Shown: positions 51,751 through 61,132 of the stretch, in pieces | Layout: each line of letters begins with the position of its first letter | Numbering within the stretch: the first letter of the stretch is position 1 | From: an uncultured Acidobacteriia bacterium | Lineage (GTDB): Bacteria; Acidobacteriota; Terriglobia; Bryobacterales; Bryobacteraceae | Direction of reading: 5' to 3' | Assembly (NCBI GenBank): GCA_903907865.1 | Contig: CAIVPR010000078.1 | Span: forward strand, 124,001-188,000 | Length of the DNA stretch: 64,000 nucleotides | The notes under the pieces: model-generated | Seen by the model: the letters and a program-made list of their open reading frames with translations, nothing else | Told to the model about the DNA's origin: nothing | The model's database searches: none | Made by a program: the position numbers and the translations under genes

Positions 51751-53247
51751 CTAGGCCTCCACGCCGCTGGCTCCATCCCGGCGGAGCTTCAGAACAAAGT
51801 GGTAGTAATGTCGGACGCGCCCTCCGAACACCAAGAGCAGCACCGCCACATAAACCAGCGCTCCCAGGCCGATATACAGCGCCAGTCTGCCCCGTGCGCT
51901 CCACTCGACGACGCCCGGAATCCTTGCCGCCAAAAGCACCGCGACAGCCATGAGCGCGGAACCCGCGCACGCCGGTAGCAAGGCGTTCAAATATTTGGCG
52001 ATGCTGCACTCTAGCGCCCGCAGGGTCTTGACCATAGGGGCAACGATCGTGACGGGCGACATCGCCAGCCACGAAAGGGCCACGGCGGTCACACCCCACC
52101 GCGACGATATCCAAAATGCCGTGGGCATCAATACAAAGCCGATGATCGAATTCTGCATCGCCCACCGGGTCTTGCGCTGCGATGTCAGGACTTGTCCGTT
52201 GATGTAGTTCAGACCCCTTAAACCTCCAAAAACCGACAGCCAGCGCAAGGGTTCAATCGCGGACTGCCACTTGGCCCCCAGCAAGGATTGGACTGCTTCC
52301 GGTGCCACCAGGGCGAGACCGAATGCCAGCGGCAGCAGAATCATCGCCAAGCCCTCCGTGAGGAGCAGGTAGTAGCGCAAGGTCAGTGCTTTGTCGCTCT
52401 GTACCCGGGCGAACAAAGGTCCGGTCACCCGCATAAGCAGGCTCCCCACCTTTTCGACGGGCGTATAGGCCAAGTTGCTGGCGATCCTGTAGACCCCGAC
52501 GCTGGATTGGCCCAGCGTCCGGCCCACCACGATGCTGTCCGCCATACCGACGATGCTGCCCGAAACCCGCTGCGCGGCCACTTCAATTCCGAACCTTAGA
52601 GGCTCCCCGACCTGGGAGCGCCTCGGGAACCGGAAGGGGGTGGGCTTCCAGTAGCACAACAGAGTTACCGCTACCAGGCGGCCCCCTAGGTTGCCCGCAA
52701 TCAAGGACCAGTACCCGAGGCCGGAATACGCGCAGGCGATGCAAGTCAGCGCTGTGGCAATGGCCTGGATGGATTCTGCCAAGGAGAGTCGCTTGTAGTC
52801 CATGTCCTTCTGGAGGAGCGCCAACGGCACCGACTCCAAACCGGTTAGGATGAACGTCACGCTTGTGACCCAAACCAGCGACTTCAATTCCGGCGCATGG
52901 AAGAATCTGGCCAGCAAAGGGGCGGCCCCGAACGACGCAGCCATCGCCACCAGGCCGAACAAAGTCGCCACGCTGGAAATCTGCCCGACAACCGATGCTT
53001 CGAGTTCGGGCAATTGCAGTACGGCCATGCCGATGCCGAACTCGGCGATGACGTTGGCGACGACGAAATATACCCCGGCCATTTCGACAACGCCGAAGTC
53101 ATATGGCGACAGCAGGTTGGCCGCGATCAAGACGGATGGCCAGGCAACCAACTGGGAAACCCACTTGGCTCCGGCCGTCCATGCCAAACCGTGGGCGAAG
53201 CTCCTGTCGAGGCGGTTACGGTCAACACCCTCGGGTGATGTGTTCAT
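51751..53247 (-). CDS. Polysaccharide flippase (Wzx/WzxC-like)
   Basis: A 498-residue membrane protein with about fourteen hydrophobic segments. The N-terminal LAWTAGAKWVSQLVAWPSVL, ANLLSPYDFGVVEMAGVYF and FGIEVAAQRVSGSIVGMADS followed by GRTLGQSSVGVYRIASN match the Polysacc_synt/WzxC group of MOP flippases. It flips polyprenyl-linked oligosaccharide units to the periplasm. It is the last gene of the operon wecB-glycosyltransferase-flippase, 16 bases after the transferase. Confidence 0.9.
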   Translation of the reverse strand: MNTSPEGVDRNRLDRSFAHGLAWTAGAKWVSQLVAWPSVLIAANLLSPYDFGVVEMAGVYFVVANVIAEFGIGMAVLQLPELEASVVGQISSVATLFGLVAMAASFGAAPLLARFFHAPELKSLVWVTSVTFILTGLESVPLALLQKDMDYKRLSLAESIQAIATALTCIACAYSGLGYWSLIAGNLGGRLVAVTLLCYWKPTPFRFPRRSQVGEPLRFGIEVAAQRVSGSIVGMADSIVVGRTLGQSSVGVYRIASNLAYTPVEKVGSLLMRVTGPLFARVQSDKALTLRYYLLLTEGLAMILLPLAFGLALVAPEAVQSLLGAKWQSAIEPLRWLSVFGGLRGLNYINGQVLTSQRKTRWAMQNSIIGFVLMPTAFWISSRWGVTAVALSWLAMSPVTIVAPMVKTLRALECSIAKYLNALLPACAGSALMAVAVLLAARIPGVVEWSARGRLALYIGLGALVYVAVLLLVFGGRVRHYYHFVLKLRRDGASGVEA

Positions 53248-53263
53248 GGGGGAGTGGGTGGGG

Positions 53264-54478
53264 CTAACCGAGTGTCCGGATCAGCCGGTCCAACTCGGCT
53301 GCCTGTTCAGAGGCCTCGAACGTCTGCTGGAACCACGGACTTGGTGCTACCGGTTCCGAACCGAGGCTTTCCATGTAGGCGTGAATGCGCCGCTCCATCT
53401 CGTCCGGCCTGAGCTCCGGGTAGAGGGCGGTGTGCGGCACTCCGGACTTTTGGAGTATTCGTTCTACCGGAGAGCCCTTGACCACGAACGCTAGGATGTT
53501 GCGGCCCATCCGTAGGTATTCAAACAGTTTTCCCGGCACCTGCACGCCTGTGTGGGGCTGGACCAACAACAGGCCGTCGGATTCGCAGGCCAAAGCTTTC
53601 GCTTGGGCAGGGGGAACCGGTGGCTTCAACTCCAGCCAGCCGTCGCGCGTTGCCCGGTCGAGGAAATCTTTGGGCGGTATTTCGCTGGGCTCGGACGCTC
53701 CGATTTGGCGGATGCGGAAGGCATCCGCGCTGAGCAAGCCCTTCCGGATAAGCCGCTCGTACGCCAACAGCACCGGTCTGAGGTCCCTGCCGCCGTACAA
53801 CTCGCCGACGTGGCTAACAATTCGCATGGCGCGCGGAGGCGGGGGAGCGCTTGTGATGCCATCCTCGCTATCGAAGCCGTTCCAGAGCGCGTGGATCTTC
53901 TTGTCGGGATCGCCATACGTTTCGGACCAGGAGTTCAGCATCGAGTCCGTATTTGCCAGCACCATGTCCGCCGCGCGGAGAATCTGCCTCTCAACTACGG
54001 GTGCGACGGACGCAAGAACCGCCGGCTCCCCTGCCGGGCTGACAATCGGGTCACGGAAATCGGCAATCCATTTGCGCCCGCTCCGCGAGGCCAGTCGCCA
54101 TGCGGCAAGGTGTGTTCCGAGCGGCGGGGCCGATGAGAGGATCGTAATGGACCGGTCGCGGTGCTGGTCCAAGAACTTCACTCCGGCTTGGTAGGCGGCA
54201 TCCGACCAGCCCAAGGCCAAGTCGCCCCTGACCAAGAATTTCCATCCAATGCGTTCAGCCTGCCATGCCAAGCCCGTCTTGGGGTGCGTGCGCAACGGGT
54301 CGGGCACGTAGTGCACGTCTGGCTCCCTCAAGTTGTCCTCGTCCACCGCTGCCGTCAAGACATGGCACTCGTATCCCAACCGCTTCATGTACTTGTAAAA
54401 GCGGTGTGGACGCGCACCGCCCACCGCCCTTGCGGGTGGGAAATGGTAGGCCAGCAGTAGTAGGATGGGTCTGCTCAT
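53264..54478 (-). CDS. GT4-like glycosyltransferase
   Basis: A 404-residue GT-B glycosyltransferase. The N-terminal YHFPPARAVGGARPHRFYKY is typical of GT4-like enzymes in surface polysaccharide clusters; WIADFRDPI, VLANTDSML and the C-terminal KLFEYLRMGRNILAFV (with the family acidic residue) follow. Sugar donor and acceptor are not deducible. The ATG at 54478 overlaps the wecB stop by four bases (ATGA). Confidence 0.85.
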   Translation of the reverse strand: MSRPILLLLAYHFPPARAVGGARPHRFYKYMKRLGYECHVLTAAVDEDNLREPDVHYVPDPLRTHPKTGLAWQAERIGWKFLVRGDLALGWSDAAYQAGVKFLDQHRDRSITILSSAPPLGTHLAAWRLASRSGRKWIADFRDPIVSPAGEPAVLASVAPVVERQILRAADMVLANTDSMLNSWSETYGDPDKKIHALWNGFDSEDGITSAPPPPRAMRIVSHVGELYGGRDLRPVLLAYERLIRKGLLSADAFRIRQIGASEPSEIPPKDFLDRATRDGWLELKPPVPPAQAKALACESDGLLLVQPHTGVQVPGKLFEYLRMGRNILAFVVKGSPVERILQKSGVPHTALYPELRPDEMERRIHAYMESLGSEPVAPSPWFQQTFEASEQAAELDRLIRTLG

Positions 54479-55563
54479 CTCCCCCCGGGCAGGAATGTAG
54501 CCAATAATACTGATTTTACACGTTCGCCAGCCTTGCCATCCCAGTAGTCCGGTATCCGGCCCGCCACTCCGGTGGACCGGGTTTCCGTCCAAGCCCGCAG
54601 GATGGATTCGCGCGAAGTTCCTGCCAGGCGATTCGTTCCCTCATCGATCGTCACAGGCCGTTCCGTGTTGTCGCGCAAGGTCAAGCAGGGCACTCCCAAT
54701 ACCGTGGTCTCCTCCTGAACTCCGCCCGAATCCGTCAGCACGAGGGCGGCTCCCGCCTCGAGGCAAAGGAAATCGAGGTAGCCAAGCGGCTCCAAGAGGT
54801 GGATGTTGGCAGGCAGGGATGAATTGGACAGTGTCTTTCTGGTCCGCGGATGCACGGGCCAATAGAGAGGCAACTCGGCGGCGATTTCGCCCAGCGCGGA
54901 GAGGATTCCGGCAAGCTGCTCCGCGTTGTCCACGTTGGCTGGCCGGTGCAGGGTGACCAGGCCATATCGGGCATCCGGAACCAGTCGCTGCCGGACGTCG
55001 GACCGCAGGGCTTGCTCCAAATGGCTGCGGAGGGAGTCGATCATGAGGTTGCCAACCATGTGGATGCGCTCAGGGGCCGCACCCTCGCGGATCAGGTTCC
55101 GGCGCCCGCTCTCCTCGGTCACCATGAAGAGGTCGCTGATGGCGTCGGTGGCCAACCGGTTGATTTCCTCGGGCATTGTCCGGTCGAAACTACGCAAGCC
55201 CGCCTCGATATGGATGACGAAGATGCCCAGTTTGGCTGCGGCGAGCGCGCAGGCAACTGTGGAGTTGACGTCCCCGACCACGATGAGCGCCGCGGGTTGT
55301 TCGGCGACAAGCACGGGCTCGATGCGCTTCAAGATCTCGGCCGTTTGCTGTGCATGGGAGCCGGACCCGGCTTCCAAGTGGTAGGCCGGTTCCGGCAAGC
55401 CAAGGTCCTCAAAGAACTTGCCGGACATGGCGTAGTCGTAATGCTGCCCCGTGTGGACCAGGAGCGGCTGCAGGTCCGGGTCGCCCTTCAGCGCCGCAAA
55501 GACGGGTGCCACCTTCATGAAATTGGGTCTGGCCCCGGCTACGACAACAAGTTTGACTGGCAT
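54475..55563 (-). CDS. wecB: UDP-N-acetylglucosamine 2-epimerase (non-hydrolysing)
   Basis: A 362-residue epimerase. Landmarks are VVAGARPNFMKVAP, LVHTGQHYDYAMS, VVGDVNSTVACALAA, HIEAGLRSFDRTMPEEINR, VTLHRPANVDN and LTDSGGVQEE. It converts UDP-GlcNAc to UDP-ManNAc for surface glycan synthesis. The ATG at 55563 begins the conserved sequence; the frame extends upstream without coding character. A CATAGT box lies four bases before the ATG. It leads the operon with the GT4 transferase and flippase. Confidence 0.94.
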   Translation of the reverse strand: MPVKLVVVAGARPNFMKVAPVFAALKGDPDLQPLLVHTGQHYDYAMSGKFFEDLGLPEPAYHLEAGSGSHAQQTAEILKRIEPVLVAEQPAALIVVGDVNSTVACALAAAKLGIFVIHIEAGLRSFDRTMPEEINRLATDAISDLFMVTEESGRRNLIREGAAPERIHMVGNLMIDSLRSHLEQALRSDVRQRLVPDARYGLVTLHRPANVDNAEQLAGILSALGEIAAELPLYWPVHPRTRKTLSNSSLPANIHLLEPLGYLDFLCLEAGAALVLTDSGGVQEETTVLGVPCLTLRDNTERPVTIDEGTNRLAGTSRESILRAWTETRSTGVAGRIPDYWDGKAGERVKSVLLATFLPGGR

Positions 55564-55717
55564 CTCAACTATGATTGAATCACGCGCGCCACGACGCGCT
55601 CCCGCGATCATGCGGAGTGCGCATAAGGAAAGTATAAGACATGTCGGCGGTCCTGCGCATCCTTGGGGTACGGTGTGGTGAGAAGATGGAAAGAAGCCCC
55701 TCCCGGGACACCTTGGA

Positions 55718-56677
55718 ATGAGTAATTCACTGAAGAAGGCGGTACTGCAAACGCTCCGGGCAACCGGGGTGTTTTCCGTATCCACTTATCTCCGGCGGCG
55801 CGACAAGCTCGTGATCCTTTGTTACCACGGGATTTCCCTGAGGGACGAGCATCTCTGGGAAGGCGGCCTCTACATGCCGGTCGACCTGTTCTGGCAACGT
55901 TTGGCTTTTCTGAAGAAGTGGGGCGCGAACGTGTTGCCTTTGGCGGAAGCGATCAAACGCCTCCACAATGGAACGCTCCCCCCCAAAAGCGTCGTGATCA
56001 CGTTCGACGACGGTTTTTACGATTTCTACCTGCACGTCCTGCCCGCGCTTCGGCATTTCAATTTCCCGTGTACGCTCTACCTGACAACGTGGTACACGCG
56101 TTACCGCCTGCCGGTCTTCACGCTGATGATGAAGTATCTCCTGTGGAAGAGCGGCAAGCCGGAGTTCGCCGACCGTGACGCCAGGGAACACGCCGTGGCG
56201 CGCTATGCCGAACAGGCCGACTCCGAAGGGCTTTCGCCGGAACTCAGGGACCGCGTTGCGCGCGAACTCGCGGAACGGATCGGCATGGACTACGACTCCA
56301 TGTTGGACGAACGCTTGTTCCAGCTCATGACGCCGGAGGATGCTGCCGAGGCTGCCCGGTCCGGCGTTGACATCCAGTTGCACACCCATCGGCACAGAAC
56401 CCCGCACGACAAGGCACTGTTCGTACGGGAGATACGGGACAACGCGAAGTTCGTCGAGGAGATCACGGGCAAGCTTCCCGACCATTTCTGCTACCCGAGC
56501 GGTGTTACTTCCGAGGAATTTCTGCCGTGGCTCCGCGAGTGCGGCGTGCAAAGTGCCACAACCTGCGAGCACGGAATGGCGACACGGGGCGACGATGTGC
56601 TCCTCCTGCCGCGCTATTTGGACGGTTGCGCGGTCAGCGAACTCGATTTCGAGAGCTGGCTGTCAGGGATCCGCTGA
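55718..56677 (+). CDS. Polysaccharide deacetylase family protein
   Basis: A 319-residue NodB-homology protein. The metal-binding Asp pair is D97-D98 in VVITFDDGFYDFY and the metal His residues are in QLHTHRHRTP; FCYPSGVTSEEF is the later conserved block. An insertion of about 80 residues (FTLMMKYLLWKSGKPEFADR) separates the motifs. It removes N- or O-acetyl groups from polysaccharide. No clear signal peptide is present. It is followed 22 bases later by an acyltransferase gene. Confidence 0.88.
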   Translation: MSNSLKKAVLQTLRATGVFSVSTYLRRRDKLVILCYHGISLRDEHLWEGGLYMPVDLFWQRLAFLKKWGANVLPLAEAIKRLHNGTLPPKSVVITFDDGFYDFYLHVLPALRHFNFPCTLYLTTWYTRYRLPVFTLMMKYLLWKSGKPEFADRDAREHAVARYAEQADSEGLSPELRDRVARELAERIGMDYDSMLDERLFQLMTPEDAAEAARSGVDIQLHTHRHRTPHDKALFVREIRDNAKFVEEITGKLPDHFCYPSGVTSEEFLPWLRECGVQSATTCEHGMATRGDDVLLLPRYLDGCAVSELDFESWLSGIR

Positions 56678-56699
56678 CGCCCAAGCGACGGTCGAGCCG

Positions 56700-57281
56700 A
56701 TGAGACGGGCACTGAAGCGGGCGATAGGGTTGCTGGCCACGATTCTCGTGCTTCCTTGGGCTGCGCTATCGGGTTTTGGCCGGTTCCACCAGGGTTTCAT
56801 CTTCTGCGCACAAGCCCTTTCTCTGGTGCCGGGCATGCCGGGCAGCTACTTCCGTGTTGCCTTCTATTCGCTCACCTTGGAGGCGTGCGGGAGAGACAGC
56901 CACATCGCGATCGGCTCCTATTTTTCGCATGCGCAGGCGTCGGTGGGGAACAAGGTCGGCATTGGTGCGTACTGCGTTCTCGGCAAGGTTTCGCTTGGGG
57001 ACAACATCCAGATCGCGTCGGCCGTGCACGTGCTCAGTGGCAACAAGCAGCACACACGGGACAGCGAAGGCCGTTTGACGGACGACGGCGCGGTCTACCA
57101 ACGCATTGCGATCGGGAATGATTGTTGGATCGGGTCGGGGGCGATCATCATGGCCAACGTGGGGCACAAATCCACCGTTGCCGCGGGATCCATCGTCACG
57201 AGGGAAGTTCCCGGAGGCGTGGTGGTGGCCGGGAACCCGGCGCGCGTCCTTGGTGCCCGTACGGACGGACCGGCGGTATAG
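56700..57281 (+). CDS. Hexapeptide-repeat O-acyltransferase (WcaF-like)
   Basis: A 193-residue left-handed beta-helix acetyltransferase. The repeat region includes SHIAIGSYFSHAQASVGNKV and IGIGAYCVLGKVSLGDNIQI, and the C-terminal IAIGNDCWIGSGAIIMANVG with VVVAGNPARVLG is the family signature. A hydrophobic N-terminal stretch (IGLLATILVLPWAALSGF) may attach it to the membrane. It probably acetylates the surface polysaccharide, opposite in effect to the adjacent deacetylase. Confidence 0.85.
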   Translation: MRRALKRAIGLLATILVLPWAALSGFGRFHQGFIFCAQALSLVPGMPGSYFRVAFYSLTLEACGRDSHIAIGSYFSHAQASVGNKVGIGAYCVLGKVSLGDNIQIASAVHVLSGNKQHTRDSEGRLTDDGAVYQRIAIGNDCWIGSGAIIMANVGHKSTVAAGSIVTREVPGGVVVAGNPARVLGARTDGPAV

Positions 57282-57313
57282 CCCCGCGTTAGACTTGGTA
57301 GGACTGTACCGCA

Positions 57314-58657
57314 ATGCTCCGCATCTTCAATGTCGTCATCCCGGCCAGGATCCTCACCCTTTTTGTCGCCGAGACGTTGGCAGTAACGTTGTGCTTGCTG
57401 TTCGGGGCGTGGGCCGATCCCGACATCCTCGATTTCCGCTCCTTCCTGCAGTTCGATTCCGGGCTTCAACGGATTCTGCTTGTCACGGGCACCATTACGG
57501 GCGGCATGTTCGTGCGCAACCTGTACTCCCGTGTGCGACTGATCAGCCGCGTCGCGTTTGTCGAGGAGCTGTGCCTCGTTTTTGGGGCAACAGTCATATG
57601 CCAAGGCATGATCGACTACGCCCAACCGCAGTGGACGATTCCGAGAAAGGTCATGATCCTGGGCGGGCTGCTCTCCATGGCCTCAATCTCCGGTCTCCGG
57701 CTCCTGTTCGACTCCGCAGCCAAGGACGATGAGGCCCGTAGCAAGGTTCTATTCCTAGGCAGTTCCCCTACTGTGAATCTGCTCGCCTCCAGATTCCTCA
57801 AGCGCCCGGATTACGGTTGGCAGGTCCTCGGCTACCTCGAGACGCACGGTGCATCGCAAACCCCAGTGGATCCGGGCCTGATGAGGCTGGGAACAATTGA
57901 GGATTTGGAAGACGTTGTGAACGCCCTGAATCCCAATTCAATCGTCATCGCCCGCCGTTCCGACATCCAGCCGACGTGGACCGAGGAGTTTCTCGAACTT
58001 CGCTTCGGCGGCGTCCAAGTGGAGGAAGCGGCAACCCTCTACGAAACCACGCTGGGACGGGTCTGTCTCGAGGAGATCTGGCCGCACCGACTTATCTTCT
58101 CGACGTTCTTCGATCCTTCGACAGTGAAGCTAAAGCTGCGGGTCTTGATCTCGTTGGTCGTCGCCACGATTCTGCTGCTGTTGGTGGCTCCCGTGATGCT
58201 GTTGATCGCGCTGCTAGTGAAGCTGGGCTCCACGGGCCCGGTGTTGGCGCGGGAAAAGCGCATGGGCTTCCGGGATGTTCCGTTCAACCTGCACCGGTTT
58301 CGATGCCATGACGGCACTGGACGACCGACCGGGCTGGGCAAATTCCTTTTGCGATTCCGACTGGACGCGTTGCCCGAGTTGTTCGACGTGCTTTCCGGGA
58401 AGATGTCGTTGGTTGGACCCCGTCCCGAGCCCGTCGAGTTTGCCGAAGAACTTGCCAGACGAATCCCCTTTTACCGGCAACGGCACCGGGTAAAACCAGG
58501 TCTGACGGGCTGGCAGCAGATCCATAGCCGCGTGTCAAACGTGCCGGATGTCTTCGAACACCTCGAAATGGACCTCTACTACGTAAAGAACCTGTCGGTG
58601 TCGCTGGACGCGTTTGTCATGCTGCGGGCCCTGCTGGGTGCCGCCAAGGGTGCCTAG
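57314..58657 (+). CDS. Polyprenyl-phosphate sugar transferase-like protein with altered dyad
   Basis: A 447-residue protein of the bacterial sugar transferase (PHPT, WbaP/PglC) superfamily. Four N-terminal membrane helices, a Rossmann-like middle region (VLFLGSSPTVNLLASRFLKR) and a membrane re-entrant helix precede the C-terminal domain. The domain retains GKMSLVGPRPEPVEF and VKPGLTGWQQIHSR, but the normally invariant Asp-Glu dyad (LDELPQ) reads LDALPE: D351 present, Glu replaced by A352 (58367-58369). Activity is therefore doubtful. It would start glycan assembly on undecaprenyl phosphate. Confidence 0.82.
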   Translation: MLRIFNVVIPARILTLFVAETLAVTLCLLFGAWADPDILDFRSFLQFDSGLQRILLVTGTITGGMFVRNLYSRVRLISRVAFVEELCLVFGATVICQGMIDYAQPQWTIPRKVMILGGLLSMASISGLRLLFDSAAKDDEARSKVLFLGSSPTVNLLASRFLKRPDYGWQVLGYLETHGASQTPVDPGLMRLGTIEDLEDVVNALNPNSIVIARRSDIQPTWTEEFLELRFGGVQVEEAATLYETTLGRVCLEEIWPHRLIFSTFFDPSTVKLKLRVLISLVVATILLLLVAPVMLLIALLVKLGSTGPVLAREKRMGFRDVPFNLHRFRCHDGTGRPTGLGKFLLRFRLDALPELFDVLSGKMSLVGPRPEPVEFAEELARRIPFYRQRHRVKPGLTGWQQIHSRVSNVPDVFEHLEMDLYYVKNLSVSLDAFVMLRALLGAAKGA

Positions 58658-58668
58658 TCCGAGAGGGC

Positions 58669-59841
58669 TTAGGACTTGGCCGTGCTGGTGGGCTTCCAAA
58701 TCCAAGCCGCAGGCAGCACGAACACAAATACGGCCAGAAGGGCCGCCGCATTCATCACCAGGAACGTGCGGGCTGGTGACGACAGCCGCTTGAGCGGGAA
58801 CCCGGCGGGCACAAAAGAGTTCAACCCGGCCAACACCACGGGTAACAATTCCAGAATCAGCAGGACCGTCCGAAAGCCAGTCGAAGGCATCGCAAGAGTC
58901 GCCGCAAATGTGGCCAGCAGTGCCCAGGGGAGCAAAAGCCGGCTGAATTTGTGCGACAGGACATGCACGCGCATCCGGTTCCTCGAAGTAAACAATGCAG
59001 GAATCCGCACGAACACCTGCCACAGTCCGGCCAGTGTCCTGAAGCGGCGGCGGAATTCACTGCCGGCGACAGCCGGGTAGTCGTAGGCGATGGCAGCTGG
59101 GTCGAAGATAACTCGGTAGCCCTTGAAGAACGCGCGAAGGGGCATCACGGCGTCGTCAATGAGCGTGTCTGGCGGCAAGGGCTCCACCAACTCGCGGCGC
59201 ATCGCGTAGATGCAGCCCGTCGTGTTGAAGAGCGAATCAATCTCCGATTGCCGGCTGCGGGCCCAGATCTCGTAGCGCCAGTAGAGGTCCATGTCGGCCT
59301 GTTCCCCACCGTCGCCACGAAGGAGCACCATCTCGCCGGTAACGGCACCGACGGTCGGATCGGCGAAGTTGGCGGCCAGATGCCGCAACGCCGAGGGTTC
59401 CAAGGGCTGGCGCACATCGGTGAAGAAAACCAAGTCTCCGGTCAGGACCGGAATCGCGAGGTTCAGGGCAGCAGCCTTGCCGCCGCGCTCGGCGCGCAGC
59501 AGCGTCACCTTCGGGCCGCAGGACTGCTTGGCCGCGAACTCGCCGACCAGGTCGTCGGTGCCGTCGGTGGAGCCGTCCGACACAATGACGATGTCGAGCT
59601 TGCCCGCCGGGTAGTCGAGCCCGGACAGGGTTTCGAGTTTACGCACCACCTGTTGGGCACCGTTGTAGACCGCAATGACGGTTGTTACCGTGGGCTCGAA
59701 CGCCGGGTCCTTGGCGATCGGCAGTCCCTTTCGGGCCTTCCCAAACGCTAGAAGCACCGGATAACCAAAGATCATGTAGCAGACCGACAACACGGAAAAC
59801 GCCGCTACCAGGTAGGCTGCCATGCCGTTCGGAAAGTCCAT
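58669..59841 (-). CDS. Membrane GT2 glycosyltransferase
   Basis: A 390-residue GT-A processive-type transferase. One N-terminal helix (AAYLVAAFSVLSVCYMIFGY) and three to four C-terminal helices flank the catalytic domain with TVIAVYNGAQQVV, VIVSDGSTDGTDD, DLVFFTDVRQPLEP, PDTLIDDAVMP and RRRFRTLAGLWQ (variant of the QxxRW region: the motif reads FRTLAGLW). It adds or polymerises sugars. It is the last gene of the operon with the sugar transferase and WecA-like genes. Confidence 0.86.
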   Translation of the reverse strand: MDFPNGMAAYLVAAFSVLSVCYMIFGYPVLLAFGKARKGLPIAKDPAFEPTVTTVIAVYNGAQQVVRKLETLSGLDYPAGKLDIVIVSDGSTDGTDDLVGEFAAKQSCGPKVTLLRAERGGKAAALNLAIPVLTGDLVFFTDVRQPLEPSALRHLAANFADPTVGAVTGEMVLLRGDGGEQADMDLYWRYEIWARSRQSEIDSLFNTTGCIYAMRRELVEPLPPDTLIDDAVMPLRAFFKGYRVIFDPAAIAYDYPAVAGSEFRRRFRTLAGLWQVFVRIPALFTSRNRMRVHVLSHKFSRLLLPWALLATFAATLAMPSTGFRTVLLILELLPVVLAGLNSFVPAGFPLKRLSSPARTFLVMNAAALLAVFVFVLPAAWIWKPTSTAKS

Positions 59842-59844
59842 TTC

Positions 59845-61119
59845 TTACGCGGTCCTTCGTCCGAAAAGCGCTTCCAGCATGATTTCCACGTCCATCCACA
59901 AGGACCCTTGCCGGATGTAATACAGGTCGTACTCGATCTCGTCGATCTCAGTGTCGGAGCTACCGCGGTGCGTCTGCGCCCATCCCAGGATGCCGGGCTT
60001 GACCGAGAACCGATGGGAAAAGAAAGGCATCACCGTCGTCAAGTGGTTTGCAAACTCGGTGCGCACCGCACGGGGGCCCACCAATGCCATGTCGCCGCGG
60101 ACCACATTGACCAGTTGGGGGAGGTCCTCCAAATGGAAGCGTTCGATGAACCGCCCTGCCATCGAGGGAGCCTTGCCGTCATTCCGACAGGTACGGAACC
60201 TGTGGAGGCGGAAGGGAATGTACTGGAATCCGGCACATTCAATGCTGTCGAATATGGGGCCCCCGTCGCCTGTCGCCCACATGGCGATGGTGAGGCAAAG
60301 CATCAGTGGACTGAGAATCAACAGGAAGAAGATGCCGATTAGGTTGTTGTACAACGCTTGGATGGCCATGGTGCGGGCGTCGCCGCGCAGCGAGGCGCTC
60401 AGCAGGAAATCCATCGGACGCAGCCGGACGCAGCAAACACGGGAGTAGAGACGTTCGTACAAGGAAGGTGCGTCCTCCACCGCAAGCCCGTCGAGCTTTG
60501 CCTTGAAGATGGCAGCAGGCGAAATCAGGGAACGCCATTGGATGGTGCCCACCAGAATATCGGTCGGTCGATGGTCTGCTATGAAGCGTTCCACGCCGGC
60601 CGCCGCGACAATCTGGGGGTTTCCCTTGGGCGTCCAATCGCAGGACGGATCCGGAACATAGGCCGCGACCTTCGCTCCGGTGGTTTCAAGAACGCGTCGC
60701 GCGGTCGAGTCGCAGCCGATCAGCAGGAACTGCGGCTGGGCTACGGGATGGCGCGTCATCCAAGTCCGCTCCAATGCGACAAATGCCGCCGAAACGAAAC
60801 TGCCGGCAACAACGAGAAATGGTGTGCGCCTCACGAAGAAGCCGTAGGTCATCAGCGCATGCAGGAGGAGATTGATGCCTGCACCCAGACAGAATAGTTC
60901 CAGTAGAATCACCCAGGCACCGCTGAGTTCCTCCTCGTAGTCGTTCTTGAGCTGGGTTGCCACCCAAAACGCAAGTGACGACGCGGTGGTGCCTATCAGC
61001 GCTTCGCCGGGCTCCAAGCCGCCGCCCACGACGAATGTGTGGACTGCAAGGGCAACCGAGAAACCGGCCACCGAGAGCAGGAGTTCCACCAGCGGGCGGG
61101 CTTTGCTTGTCGGGTTCAT
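59845..61119 (-). CDS. Polyprenyl-phosphate sugar transferase-like protein with swapped dyad
   Basis: A 424-residue second member of the PHPT family. Four N-terminal membrane helices, a nucleotide-fold-like middle part (FLLIGCDSTARRVLETTGAK) and the C-terminal catalytic domain (MWATGDGGPIFDSIECAGFQ, FRLHRFRTCRNDG, GDMALVGPRAVRTEF, VKPGILGWAQTHR) are present. The catalytic dyad position reads HLEDLPQ: Glu331-Asp332 in place of Asp-Glu. It lies three bases upstream of the GT2 gene. Confidence 0.85.
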   Translation of the reverse strand: MNPTSKARPLVELLLSVAGFSVALAVHTFVVGGGLEPGEALIGTTASSLAFWVATQLKNDYEEELSGAWVILLELFCLGAGINLLLHALMTYGFFVRRTPFLVVAGSFVSAAFVALERTWMTRHPVAQPQFLLIGCDSTARRVLETTGAKVAAYVPDPSCDWTPKGNPQIVAAAGVERFIADHRPTDILVGTIQWRSLISPAAIFKAKLDGLAVEDAPSLYERLYSRVCCVRLRPMDFLLSASLRGDARTMAIQALYNNLIGIFFLLILSPLMLCLTIAMWATGDGGPIFDSIECAGFQYIPFRLHRFRTCRNDGKAPSMAGRFIERFHLEDLPQLVNVVRGDMALVGPRAVRTEFANHLTTVMPFFSHRFSVKPGILGWAQTHRGSSDTEIDEIEYDLYYIRQGSLWMDVEIMLEALFGRRTA

Positions 61120-61132
61120 TGGATTGTTGGCG

